Under the pieces are notes generated by a model. That model saw only the letters and a program-made list of their open reading frames with translations, was not told where the DNA came from and did no database searches. Below, one piece after another: positions 17,969 to 26,420 of a DNA stretch of 64,000 nucleotides. This DNA is from Planctomycetota bacterium (GTDB lineage: Bacteria > Planctomycetota > B15-G4). Where the stretch lies: assembly GCA_020638905.1 (NCBI GenBank), contig JACKHP010000015.1, positions 26,196 through 90,195 on the forward strand, written 5' to 3'. How positions within the stretch are numbered: the stretch's first letter is position 1; the number at the start of each line of letters is the position of its first letter. Position numbers and translations under genes: made by a program.

Positions 17969-19420
17969 ATGGGAATCCGGGTCGTGCTCGCGTTCGTGGT
18001 CCTCGTGCTCGTGGCGCGTGCCGGCGAGGACGACGGCGTCCGCGTCGGCGGAGTGCCGCGGGTCGACGCGGCGCCGCACGCGGCCCGGGCGCTGCGCGAG
18101 GCCGGCGATCCGCTCGTGGTGCGCGGGCGGCTCGTCGATCCGCGCGGGGCTCCGGTGCCGGGCGCGACGGTGCGCTTCGTCCCCGACGGGCGCACGCTCG
18201 CGGCGCGCGGCATGGAGGCCCTGCCCGCGCTCGACGTCGACGTCGAACCGGGCAAGCCGATGCTCGACGTCGGCCGGCTGGCCTTCGACGACCTGGCCAC
18301 GACGACGAGCGCCGCCGACGGACGCTTCGCGCTCGACGCGCGCCTGCTGCCGCGCGAACCGCGGCCCGGCGACTGCGTGTCGAACCGTCCGCTGCCGCCG
18401 CGCGGGCTGCTGATCGTCACGCATCCCGGGTCGCTCACGACCTGGCGCCAGAACCCGGGCTGGATCGTCGGACCCGAGCACGACGTGGGCACGTGGCTGC
18501 TCGAGGACGGCGCGCGCGTCGTCGGCCGCGTGACGGACGCCGAGGGAGGGCCGATCGACGGCGCCGTGGTGCGCGTGCTCGCGTGCGCGCCCGACGTGCG
18601 CGAGGGCGGCCTCGTCCCGCTCGTGCTGCTGCACCCGCGGCTCACGTGGTGCACGACCGCCTCCGACGGACGCTTCGCGCTCGACGGCCTCCCCGCGGGA
18701 CGGGTCACGCTGCGCGTCTCGGCCGAGCTCCACGAACCCCAGGAGCACGACGTGCGCCTCGCGCTCGGCGACGCGTGCCGCGTCGAGCCGGTGCTGCGCG
18801 CGGTGCCCGCCGTGGTCGAAGGCGCCGCGTTGCCCGACGGACGGCGCGTGCCGCACGTCGTGGTCGTCGACGACCAGGGGAACGCGCTGCCCGACGCCGA
18901 GGTCACCCTCGGCCGCGTGTCGTCCGGGGGCTGGGTTCCCGACGAGGTCGGACTGCTGGCGGCGAGCATGCCGCGCGCCGTCGGCCGCGAGGGACGCAGG
19001 CTGTTCGCCGTCGACGTGCCGCGCGCGGACCTCCTGGCGACGTGCGACGGCTTCGAGCCGGAGGTCTTCGCCGACCTCGAGGCCGACGCGCGGCGCGAGC
19101 ACCGGCTCGTGCTGCATCCCCTGGCGCGCCTCGTGCTGCGCGTGCTCGACGCCGACGGCGCGCCGTTCCCGTCGCTCTCGCTGCGCGCGGAGCGACGCGT
19201 CGCGGCGGGCGAGCCGCCGCTGGGCGGGACGTCCGTGCGCACCGAGCCGCTGCCCGACGGACGCTTCCTGCTCGTGGGCGCGGGTCCCTCGGGCACCTCG
19301 GTCGTCGTCTCGGTGCCGGGCCGCGGCAGCCGTCGCGTCGAGCTGGCCGGCGTCGTCCCCGGCGAGTGTCGCGAGCTGGACGTGCGCGTGCGCTTCGACG
19401 ACCAGGACGACGGACGATGA
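17969..19420 (+). CDS. Secreted carboxypeptidase-regulatory-like repeat protein
   Basis: 483 residues. The ATG at 17969 is preceded by GAGGAG at a good distance. The signal peptide is MGIRVVLAFVVLVLVARAGE. About four carboxypeptidase-regulatory-like modules follow (VRGRLVDPRGAPVPGATVRF; VVGRVTDAEGGPIDGAVVRV; then DGRFALDGLPAGRVTL). It is a paralogue of the proteins at 8089 and 15342, lies 147 bases after the latter, and probably arose by tandem duplication. The coding frame continues past its TGA for another 59 sense codons that look like the end of a related protein (see 19421-19600), so the gene may be truncated by its stop codon. Location is predicted outside the cytoplasm; there are no catalytic residues. 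Confidence 0.87.
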   Translation: MGIRVVLAFVVLVLVARAGEDDGVRVGGVPRVDAAPHAARALREAGDPLVVRGRLVDPRGAPVPGATVRFVPDGRTLAARGMEALPALDVDVEPGKPMLDVGRLAFDDLATTTSAADGRFALDARLLPREPRPGDCVSNRPLPPRGLLIVTHPGSLTTWRQNPGWIVGPEHDVGTWLLEDGARVVGRVTDAEGGPIDGAVVRVLACAPDVREGGLVPLVLLHPRLTWCTTASDGRFALDGLPAGRVTLRVSAELHEPQEHDVRLALGDACRVEPVLRAVPAVVEGAALPDGRRVPHVVVVDDQGNALPDAEVTLGRVSSGGWVPDEVGLLAASMPRAVGREGRRLFAVDVPRADLLATCDGFEPEVFADLEADARREHRLVLHPLARLVLRVLDADGAPFPSLSLRAERRVAAGEPPLGGTSVRTEPLPDGRFLLVGAGPSGTSVVVSVPGRGSRRVELAGVVPGECRELDVRVRFDDQDDGR

Positions 19421-19600
19421 CGCGCCGGTGGGTTCGTCCCGTGTGCGTCGTGGCGGCGCGAGGTGCGCGGACTGCGGCCCGGCGAGTACCGCGTCCTGGC
19501 TGGCCACCCCAGCCCCGAGCAGGTCGTCGACCAGGGCACGCGAGTCGTCGTCGGAGCGGGTGAGACGGCCGAAGTCGCGGTGTGCGTTCTCGACGGCTGA
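19421..19600 (+). pseudogene. C-terminal remnant of a carboxypeptidase-regulatory-like protein
   Basis: Directly after the TGA at 19418-19420, and in the same frame, 59 codons run to a TGA at 19598-19600. They contain EVRGLRPGEYRVLAG and RVVVGAGETAEVAVCVLDG, the closing strand pattern of this module family (compare AVPPGEYRAVVED near 17690-17720). There is no start codon with a ribosome site. It is either the real C-terminus of the 17969 gene cut off by a nonsense mutation, or the leftover of a deleted third paralogue. Confidence 0.65.
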
Positions 19601-19692
19601 GGTCGCACCCGTCGTGCATCCTCCGCTTGAACGCGCGCCCCGACGAGCGTACGCAGGGGGACCTCGCACCGCCGCTCCCCCGGAACCCGCCG

Positions 19693-21171
19693 ATGACCGC
19701 CGTCGCCCCGCAGGACGTCTGCTTCCTCCCGGCCGTCGAGCTCGCCGCGCGCATCCGGCGCAAGGAGCTCTCGCCGGTCGAGGTGACCGAGGCCTTCCTG
19801 CGGCGCATCGACAAGCGCAACGGCGTGCACAACGCGTACGTCACGCGGCTCGACGAGCGCGCGCGGGCGGCGGCCAGGGCGGCCGAGCAGGCGCTCGTCG
19901 ACGGGCATCCGCTGGGACCGCTGCACGGGGTGCCGGTGGCGGTCAAAGACCTCTTCGACGACCTGGCCGGCGTGCGCCAGACCTTCGGCTGCAAGGTCTT
20001 CGCCGAGCACGTGGCGGCCACGACGCAGCCTTACATCGCGCGTCTCGAGGCGGCGGGCGCGATCCTCCTGGGCAAGACGAACACGCCCGAGTTCGGGCAC
20101 AAGGGCGTGACCGACAACCTGCTCTTCGGACCCACGAGCACGCCCTTCCGCACGGGCTTCAACGCGGGCGGCTCGTCGGGCGGCAGCGCGGCGGCGGTGG
20201 CCGACGGACTCTGCTCGCTGGCCCAGGGCAGCGACGCGGGCGGCTCGATCCGCATCCCCGCCGCGTGCTGCGGCGTCGTGGGACTCAAAGCCACGCACGG
20301 ACGCATCCCCGGCGTGTACCGGCCCGACGGCTTCCTCGGCACGCCGTTCGTGCACGCCGGACCGCTCGCGCGCACGGTGGCCGACGCAGCGCTCATGCTC
20401 GCGGTCATGATGGGTCCGCACGACGGCGATCCCTACAGCGCGCCGCTCGACGGGCTCGACCCGCTCGCCGCGTGCCGGCGTCCGATCGAGGGACTGCGCG
20501 TGGCTTGGTCGCCGGCGCTCGACGTGTTCCCCGTCGACGCCCAGGTGAGGCGCGTCAGCGAGGAGGCCGTGCTCGCGCTGCGCGACGCGGGCGCGCACGT
20601 CGAGGCGATCGAGCTCGGCATGCCCGCGTCCCAGGAGGCGCTGTGCGCCCTGTGGATGGACGAGATGGCCGTGCTCTACGCGAGCGTGGCCGCGAACCTG
20701 AAGGACGTCGGCGTCGACCTGCTGGGGAGCCACCGCGAGGATCTCCCGCCGCAGCTCGTGGCGATCTTCGAACGCGGCCTGCAGCCGTCCGCCGTGCAGG
20801 CCAAGCGCTGGGACGTGCTGCGCACCCAGGTGCACGACTGCATCCAGTCGGTCTTCACGCGCTTCGACCTGCTCGTCTGCCCGACGCTCTCGATCGCCGG
20901 CTTCCCGAACGCCACCGACGGCTGCACCACGGGACCTTCGGAGGTCGACGGCGTGGCGGTCGATCCGCTGCTCGGCTGGTGCCTCACGTATCCCTTCAAC
21001 TACTCGGGCAACCCGGCCGCGTCGGTGCCCGCCGGCTTCACCGACGACGGCCTGCCCGTGGGACTGCAACTCGTCGGACGCCGCTTCGACGAGGCCGGCG
21101 TGCTGGCCGCCGCCGCCGCGCTCGAGCGCGTCCGTCCGTGGAGCGAGAGCTACCCGCCGCGCGCGCGCTGA
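19693..21171 (+). CDS. Amidase-signature family amidohydrolase
   Basis: 492 residues, full length for the amidase signature family, which hydrolyses amides to acid and ammonia. The Ser-cisSer-Lys triad is visible: Lys85 in GVPVAVKDLFDD, the GGSSGGSAAAVA loop at 159-170 (Ser161 or 162), and nucleophile Ser185 in GSDAGGSIRIPA. The order of motifs and the C-terminus (NYSGNPAASVPAGFTDDGLP) fit fatty-acid-amide-hydrolase and glutamyl-tRNA amidotransferase A relatives. No GatB or GatC gene adjoins it, and the region after GGSIR lacks features that would make it GatA, so a stand-alone amidase is more likely. The ATG at 19693 is chosen because it sits just before the conserved start (PAVELAARIRRKELSPVEVT). 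It is probably cytoplasmic; the substrate is unknown. Confidence 0.92.
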   Translation: MTAVAPQDVCFLPAVELAARIRRKELSPVEVTEAFLRRIDKRNGVHNAYVTRLDERARAAARAAEQALVDGHPLGPLHGVPVAVKDLFDDLAGVRQTFGCKVFAEHVAATTQPYIARLEAAGAILLGKTNTPEFGHKGVTDNLLFGPTSTPFRTGFNAGGSSGGSAAAVADGLCSLAQGSDAGGSIRIPAACCGVVGLKATHGRIPGVYRPDGFLGTPFVHAGPLARTVADAALMLAVMMGPHDGDPYSAPLDGLDPLAACRRPIEGLRVAWSPALDVFPVDAQVRRVSEEAVLALRDAGAHVEAIELGMPASQEALCALWMDEMAVLYASVAANLKDVGVDLLGSHREDLPPQLVAIFERGLQPSAVQAKRWDVLRTQVHDCIQSVFTRFDLLVCPTLSIAGFPNATDGCTTGPSEVDGVAVDPLLGWCLTYPFNYSGNPAASVPAGFTDDGLPVGLQLVGRRFDEAGVLAAAAALERVRPWSESYPPRAR

Positions 21172-21226
21172 GCGCGACCGGACGAGGTGAGCTGCTCGAG
21201 GGCGCCCGCCGTCGCTCCGGCCCGAT

Positions 21227-21255
21227 TTGACTCGGCCGGTTCTGGTGTCAGCCTG
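21227..21255 (+). promoter_or_regulatory. Candidate promoter (TTGACT, 17 bp, AGCCTG)
   Basis: A near-consensus TTGACT at 21227-21232 is followed 17 bases later by a weak -10, AGCCTG. It lies 86 bases before the TIG-domain gene, in a stretch less GC-rich than its surroundings. Confidence 0.4.
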
Positions 21256-21341
21256 AGGGTCGCAGCCTCTCCTCCGCGGGTCCGGCGCCGACGTGCGACC
21301 GGGCCCCGCGGGCGTCCCACATCCTGACGGAACACCTCGGA

Positions 21342-22391
21342 ATGCACACCCTGCGTCTCTTCGGCGCGGCGGCCGCACTGTTGTGCGCGTTCGCCCTGCC
21401 CGCGAATTCCCAATCGATCGATTCGCTCTCGACCACCGAGGGCACCACGGGCACGGTCGTGACCCTGAACGGCTCGGGCTTCGGCACCAAGCGGCCCAAG
21501 GTCGAACTCGTGACCGAGGACAAGAAGGCCAAGGGCAGCGCGCTCAAGGTCCTCGAGTACTCCGACACGAGCCTCACGGTCCTGATCAAGAAGGCCGCCG
21601 CCGGCGAGTACGGCCTGCGCGTCAGACCCAAGGGCAAGGGCATCGAGCCCGCGCTCGCCGCGGACACGTTCACGATCAGGACGATCACAGACGTGGCGGC
21701 CGACGTGATGGCCGCCGATCCCGGCGAAGAGGTGCTCGTGACGGCCAGCTTCATGGGCACCAAGCGCGGCAAGGTCAAGGTCGGCGGACAGAAGGCGTCG
21801 GTGAAGTCGTGGGTGCCGATCGACGAGGGGCTCGAAGGCGGCCAGAGCGGCTTCTTCAACCTCAAGCTGCCGAAGAAGCTCGCCAACGGCACCTACGCCA
21901 TCGAGATCACCACCAAGGTCGGCAGCGTCACGATCCCCGACTTCATCACGATCGAGAACAGCACGGTCGGACAGCCCAAGCCCGGAAAGGTCTCGTTCAC
22001 GTGCAAGGTGAGCGGCAAGGCGTTCAAGGCCAGCAGCCCCGACCAGCTCAAGTGGGCCACCGCCTGCCCGGCCGGATGCACCACGAGCTGGGCGGCCACG
22101 CAGATCTCGAGCAATCCGCGCAGCTTCTTCATCAACGTGCTGTACGACGCGTTCACGGGGAACGCCGCGACGCTCTCGGGGAGCCAACTCCTCTCGGTCT
22201 CGTACGCCGAGGGCGCCTACCCGAACCAGACGTCGTACATCGCCGGCAACGGCTTCGTGATCGAGATCACGGGCAAGGCCGGCGACCAGCTCATCGGCAA
22301 GTTCAGCGGTCCGATGAACAAGGTCGGCGGTCCGGGGGCGGCCTCGGTCACCATCACGGACGGCAACTTCGTGCTCGACAGGGCCTTCTGA
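21342..22391 (+). CDS. Secreted IPT/TIG-domain protein
   Basis: 349 residues. It opens with a clear signal peptide (MHTLRLFGAAAALLCAFALPANSQS). Residues about 25-110 form an IPT/TIG immunoglobulin-like domain (TTEGTTGTVVTLNGSGFGTK). A second similar domain follows (about 112-210, with AADPGEEVLVTASFMGTKRG). The rest (about 215-349), from GKVSFTCKVSGKAFKA, has two cysteines in ACPAGC and resembles uncharacterised beta-rich extracellular modules. Lysine content is high for this genome. It is followed by a perfect hairpin terminator and is monocistronic. A surface or adhesive role is inferred from the fold only. Confidence 0.85.
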   Translation: MHTLRLFGAAAALLCAFALPANSQSIDSLSTTEGTTGTVVTLNGSGFGTKRPKVELVTEDKKAKGSALKVLEYSDTSLTVLIKKAAAGEYGLRVRPKGKGIEPALAADTFTIRTITDVAADVMAADPGEEVLVTASFMGTKRGKVKVGGQKASVKSWVPIDEGLEGGQSGFFNLKLPKKLANGTYAIEITTKVGSVTIPDFITIENSTVGQPKPGKVSFTCKVSGKAFKASSPDQLKWATACPAGCTTSWAATQISSNPRSFFINVLYDAFTGNAATLSGSQLLSVSYAEGAYPNQTSYIAGNGFVIEITGKAGDQLIGKFSGPMNKVGGPGAASVTITDGNFVLDRAF

Positions 22392-22428
22392 AGCGCACGA
22401 ACGCACGACGGTTCTCCACACACCAGCA

Positions 22429-22463
22429 AGGGCCCGGACGGCGGTCGACGCCGTCCGGGCCCT
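22429..22463. terminator. Rho-independent terminator, shared by convergent genes
   Basis: A perfect 15-bp stem (AGGGCCCGGACGGCG and its complement) with a five-base GTCGA loop, followed by TTTC. It lies between the convergent TIG gene and the sigma factor gene and can serve both strands. Confidence 0.85.
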
Positions 22464-22490
22464 TTCGCGTGACGGCACTCGCCCCGCGCG

Positions 22491-23120
22491 TCAGACCGCG
22501 TCGTCGCCGAGCGCCTCGGCCAGCGCGGCGAGCGCGCGGAACAGCCGCATGCGCGACGTGCCCGGCGCGATGCCGAGCTGCTCGGCGATCTCGGCGTGTC
22601 CCAGGTCGACGAGGCGCGCGAGCACGATGATCTCTCGGTCCTCGTCGGCGAGGGCGTCGAAGGCGCGCTCGAGGCGTTCGGCGGCCTCGTGTCCGATGGC
22701 CTGCTGGCTCGGCGAGCAGACGCTCGCGTAGAGCGCGCCCAGATCGGGTCCCGAGGCCGCGCCGTGGATCGGCTGCTCGCGCCGCAGGTCGCGCTTCTGC
22801 GCGCCCCAGTACTCGGCGCGGTCGGCCACCTTGCGCAGCGCGGTGGCGTAGAGCCAGGCGCGGAAGCCCGCTTCGCCGCCCTGCTGGAAGCGGTCGAGAT
22901 TTTCGAGCACGTCGCGGCAGGCCGACTGCACGATGTCGGACGCCGACTCCTTGGCGCGCAGCGCGGGACCGCAGCGCAGCCGGACGTACGCGCGCAGTCC
23001 CGGCAGGTGCTGCTCGATGAGCGCCTCGAGCGCGTCGCGACGACCCTCGCGGGCGGCCGCCAGCAACTCGTCGTGCGAGCGGCCGTCCGACGACGAAGCC
23101 AGCGGATCGACGGAGGACAT
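22491..23120 (-). CDS. ECF-type RNA polymerase sigma factor (planctomycete group)
   Basis: 209 residues. Region 2 is seen as LRCGPALRAKESASDIVQSA with FRAWLYATALRKVADR, and region 4 as LADEDREIIVLARLVDLGHA with EIAEQLGIAPGTSRMRLFRA, a helix-turn-helix for -35 recognition. The longer region 2/4 linker and the GGEAGFRAWLYATAL wording match the sigma factors common in Planctomycetota that are genetically linked to Ser/Thr kinases. Here the kinase gene lies divergently 243 bases away, and such pairs are thought to replace anti-sigma control. The ATG at 23120 lacks a clear Shine-Dalgarno. An extended -10 (TGCTAGACT) lies upstream. Confidence 0.92.
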   Translation of the reverse strand: MSSVDPLASSSDGRSHDELLAAAREGRRDALEALIEQHLPGLRAYVRLRCGPALRAKESASDIVQSACRDVLENLDRFQQGGEAGFRAWLYATALRKVADRAEYWGAQKRDLRREQPIHGAASGPDLGALYASVCSPSQQAIGHEAAERLERAFDALADEDREIIVLARLVDLGHAEIAEQLGIAPGTSRMRLFRALAALAEALGDDAV

Positions 23121-23187
23121 GGGCTCGGGAGCGGGGCGGACGGGGGCGCGCGGCACGCGACCGGACGGGACGCGGCGCGAGGCATCC

Positions 23188-23196
23188 AGTCTAGCA
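23188..23196 (-). promoter_or_regulatory. Extended -10 promoter element (TGCTAGACT)
   Basis: On the minus strand, matching TGnTAnnnT, about 68 bases upstream of the sigma factor start. Confidence 0.45.
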
Positions 23197-23363
23197 GGCG
23201 CACGCGGGGCGTGGCCGGGACGACGGCGTCGGACGCGTGGGACCGGGTCGTCGTCGGGGCCCGCCGTCGGTGACGCTCGCCCGCGAACCCGGCTTCGGGC
23301 ATGGACGCCGTCCCGCGCGCGTGGGATCGTCCTGCCGGTCGACCCGAGGCTCCTGACAACGCC

Positions 23364-26354
23364 ATGAACGACGTCGCCCCCGGCAGCGCCGATCCCTCGT
23401 CCGATCCGGCGCTGCGCGAGCTCGTGGCCGAGGCGCTCGACCTGCTCGACGGTCAGGGCGAGCCCGCGCTCGAAGACTTCCTGGCGCAGCGTCCCGAACA
23501 GGCCGCGGCCGTGCGCCGGCGCCTCGCGTCGCTGCACGCGTACGGCTTCACGAACGCGTCGGTGCCTGAGCGGCTGGGCGGCTTCCGCCTGCTGCGCAAG
23601 CTCGGCGGCGGCGGCATGGGCGTGGTGCACGTGGCCGTGCAGGAGGGTCTCGGACGCGAGGTCGCGCTCAAGCTCGTGCGTCCCGAGCACCTGCTGTTCC
23701 CCGGCGCGCGCGAGCGTTTCCGGCGTGAGCTCGACGCGCTCGCGCGGCTGCAGCACCCGGGCATCGTGCCGGTCTTCGCCGGCGGCGAGGAGCGCGGCGT
23801 CCCGTACCTCGCGATGGAACTCGTGCGCGGCGCGACCCTCGAGGAGGTGTTGGCCGAGTGCGCGGGACGTCCTCCGGCGCGCCTCACCGGCGCCGACCTG
23901 CGCGCCGCCGTCGACGTCGTCGTCGCCCGCAAGGACGCGACGCGCGATGCCGCCCGCGCTGTCGCGTCGGGATCGGGATCGGGATCGGGATCGGGATCGG
24001 GTTCGGGTTCGGGTTCGGGATCGGGTTCGGGTTCGGGATCGGGATCGGGATCGGGTTCGCGCGCGGTGCCGGCGCTTTTCGTCGGATCTTGGAGTGCGGT
24101 CGTGTTCCGCATCGCGCGGGCGGTGGCGGAGGCCCTGCAGCACGCGCACGAGCAGGGCGTGCTGCATCGCGACGTCAAGCCCAGCAACATCATGCTCACC
24201 CCGGCGGGACGCGTCCTGCTGCTCGACTTCGGGCTCGCGAGCGCGGCCGGCAGCAGCCGCCTCACGGGCACCGGGCAGATGCTCGGCTCGCCCGCGTACA
24301 TGAGTCCCGAGCAGATGGACGGCGACGCGTCGCAGATCGGCGCGCGCAGCGACGTGTACGGACTCGGCGTGACGCTCTACGAGCTGCTCACGCTCCAGCA
24401 GCCGTTCGCGGGCGAGTCGGTCGAGCAGACGCGCAAGCTGGTCGTCGCGGGGGCGCCTCCGTCGCCACGGGCCTTCAACGCGGGGCTCCCGCGCGACGCG
24501 GAGACGGTCGTGCTGGCGGCCATCGACCGGGACGCGCCGCGCCGCTATCCGGACGCGGCCGCTTTCGGCGCCGATCTCGAGGCGCTGCTCGAGCGGCGTC
24601 CCGTGAGCGCGCGGCGGCCGGGCGCCGGTCTGCGCGCCCGACGCTGGGTCCAGCGCCATCCGGCCCTCGCGGTGGGGTTGTGTGCCGCGCTGCTGCTGGC
24701 CGTCGGCGGACCGCTGGCCTACGCGTTCCAGCAGCGCGAGCAGGCGAGGCTCGTGCAGGCCGAGCGCGACGAGGCCGAGCGCCAGCGCGACCTCGCCGCG
24801 GCGAACTTCGAGCGCGCCGAGCGCGCCGTCGACGTGCTGCTCACCCAGGTCGCCGAGGAGCATCTGCTCGACGTCCCGAACCTCGAGCCCGTGCGCCGAC
24901 GCATCCTCGAGAGCGCGCTCGCCTTCTACGAGGAGCTGCTGGCGCAGAAGGACAAGGACCTCCTGTTGCGGCGCAAGCTCGCGCACGTGGCGTTCCGCAC
25001 CGGCTACCTGCTCGTCGAGCTGGGACGCGGCGAGGAAGCCCTGGCGGCGCACACGCGCACCCTGACTCTCGTCGACGCGCTCGTCGCGGACGAGGGCGCC
25101 GACGACGAACTGCTGTCGCTGCGCAGCGACGCCCTGGCCGGACGGGCGACGGCGCTCACCTTGCAGGGCCGCTACCCGGAGGCCGCCCTCGCGGCCGACG
25201 AGGCCCTGGCGGCGGTGCGCGGGCGCTGGGCCAGTGCGCCCGACGACGACGCCGCGGTGATCGCACTCGACGACGCGCTCAGCCAGCGCGCGTATCTGGC
25301 CGACGTGCTCGGCGACCCCGAGGCCGCCGTCGCGGCCTACGCCGAGCTGGCCGACTTCGAGGACGCACGCCTGCAGCGCACGGGGCCCGAGCACGCCGAC
25401 GTCCAACTCGTGACCGACGTCGTGCTGGCGTACACGAACCTGGCCTCGGTGTCGCGGCAGATGGGGCGGATCGACGAGGCCTCGGCTGCGGTGGCGCGCG
25501 CCGTCGAGCTCATGCTGCCGCGGCGCGCGGAGCTCGAGGCGACCATGACCGGCCAGCAGGCGGTGGCCGACACGCTGCTGCACCTCGGCGTGCTGCTCGG
25601 CCTGCAGGGACGCGCGGCGCAGGGCGAGGGCGTCGTGCGCGAAGGCATCGCGGGGCTCGAGCGCCTGGGAGAGCGGCTGCCGAACTCGACCGAGCGGCTG
25701 CGCGTGCTGGCGTCGGCCTGGAACAACCTCGGCGAGCTGCTGATCGACATCCCCGGGCGGCGCGACGACGCGCGCACCGCGTTCGAGGAGTCGGTCGCCA
25801 CGGCGCGGCGCCTGATCGCGGCGGCGCCCGACGTGCCGATGTACACGGCCAACCTGGGCGGCACGTTCGTGAACCTGGGTGCGCTCGCGCGCGACGAGGG
25901 ACGGCTCGACGTGGCGCGCGGGTGGCTCGCCCAGGCCTGGACGGTGCTCGAACCGGTGGTGGCGGAGGCCCCCGGGCAGCGGGCGTGGCGGCGCTCGCTC
26001 GTGTTCGCCGCGTGGCACCTGGCGCTCGTCTGCCTCGATGACGGGGATGCGGCCGGAGCCGACGACGCGGCGACGCGCATGGCGTCCGTGGCGGCCGACG
26101 ACGCGCGCTCGCGCCGCATCGCCGCGGGACTCCTGGCGCGCGCGTCCGACGCGAGCGACGACGCGTCGGCGCGCGAGTCGCGCCGCGCGCGCGCGCTCGT
26201 CCTGCTGCGCGCCGCGTGCGCGGACGGCTTCGACGAGCCGGACAGCCTGCGCACGGCCGTGGACATCGCGTCGCTGCGCGACGACCCGGCGTTCGCGGAG
26301 TGCCTGGCCGACGCCGAACGCGCGCGTGCGGCGTCCGGCGGCGAAGGCCGCTGA
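23364..26354 (+). CDS. Membrane Ser/Thr protein kinase with TPR-like sensor region
   Basis: 996 residues, PknB/Hanks type. The kinase domain spans about 73-415: glycine loop LGGGGMGVVHVAV (80-92), Lys103 in VALKLVR, catalytic HRDVKPSN at about 267-274, DFGLA at about 288, and SPAYMSPEQ in the activation segment. Between the lobes, residues about 202-232 are a pure Ser-Gly repeat encoded by a hexanucleotide array, an unusual insertion. One transmembrane segment (LAVGLCAALLLAVGGPLAYAF) lies near 434-454. The large C-terminal part (about 460-996) is helical, starting with a coiled coil (REQARLVQAERDEAERQRDL) and continuing as TPR-like repeats, probably a protein-interaction or sensor region. It is divergent from the ECF sigma factor, its likely target or partner. 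The ATG at 23364 is the first start compatible with the conserved N-terminal preamble. Confidence 0.94.
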   Translation: MNDVAPGSADPSSDPALRELVAEALDLLDGQGEPALEDFLAQRPEQAAAVRRRLASLHAYGFTNASVPERLGGFRLLRKLGGGGMGVVHVAVQEGLGREVALKLVRPEHLLFPGARERFRRELDALARLQHPGIVPVFAGGEERGVPYLAMELVRGATLEEVLAECAGRPPARLTGADLRAAVDVVVARKDATRDAARAVASGSGSGSGSGSGSGSGSGSGSGSGSGSGSGSRAVPALFVGSWSAVVFRIARAVAEALQHAHEQGVLHRDVKPSNIMLTPAGRVLLLDFGLASAAGSSRLTGTGQMLGSPAYMSPEQMDGDASQIGARSDVYGLGVTLYELLTLQQPFAGESVEQTRKLVVAGAPPSPRAFNAGLPRDAETVVLAAIDRDAPRRYPDAAAFGADLEALLERRPVSARRPGAGLRARRWVQRHPALAVGLCAALLLAVGGPLAYAFQQREQARLVQAERDEAERQRDLAAANFERAERAVDVLLTQVAEEHLLDVPNLEPVRRRILESALAFYEELLAQKDKDLLLRRKLAHVAFRTGYLLVELGRGEEALAAHTRTLTLVDALVADEGADDELLSLRSDALAGRATALTLQGRYPEAALAADEALAAVRGRWASAPDDDAAVIALDDALSQRAYLADVLGDPEAAVAAYAELADFEDARLQRTGPEHADVQLVTDVVLAYTNLASVSRQMGRIDEASAAVARAVELMLPRRAELEATMTGQQAVADTLLHLGVLLGLQGRAAQGEGVVREGIAGLERLGERLPNSTERLRVLASAWNNLGELLIDIPGRRDDARTAFEESVATARRLIAAAPDVPMYTANLGGTFVNLGALARDEGRLDVARGWLAQAWTVLEPVVAEAPGQRAWRRSLVFAAWHLALVCLDDGDAAGADDAATRMASVAADDARSRRIAAGLLARASDASDDASARESRRARALVLLRAACADGFDEPDSLRTAVDIASLRDDPAFAECLADAERARAASGGEGR
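23967..24059 (+). repeat. Hexanucleotide microsatellite (TCGGGA/TCGGGT), about 15 units
   Basis: An uninterrupted tandem array of two six-base variants, differing at the last base, lies inside the kinase gene. Because the unit is six bases, gain or loss never shifts the frame and only changes the length of the Ser-Gly tract. Confidence 0.95.
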
Positions 26355-26376
26355 CGGCGCATCGCACGTCGCGACC

Positions 26377-26385
26377 TGCTACGAT
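26377..26385 (+). promoter_or_regulatory. Extended -10 promoter element (TGCTACGAT)
   Basis: Matches TGnTAnnnT, 36 bases before the GNAT-nitrilase gene. The predicted transcript start near 26392 leaves a short leader containing its GGAG. Confidence 0.5.
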
Positions 26386-26420
26386 CGGCGATCGTCCGCG
26401 CACCGATCCCCGGAGTGTCC

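Noticed and set aside
19693..21171. gatA (glutamyl-tRNA amidotransferase subunit A)
   Set aside because: The amidase core fits, but there is no gatB or gatC nearby, and the region after GGSIR and the C-terminus fit stand-alone amidases better.
15740..21378. Two very long minus-strand frames (over 1300 codons each)
   Set aside because: They mirror the repeat proteins and the amidase on the plus strand; composition is that of reverse-complement GC-rich codons.
23967..24059. CRISPR-like array
   Set aside because: The units are only six bases with no spacers and they encode a Ser-Gly tract.
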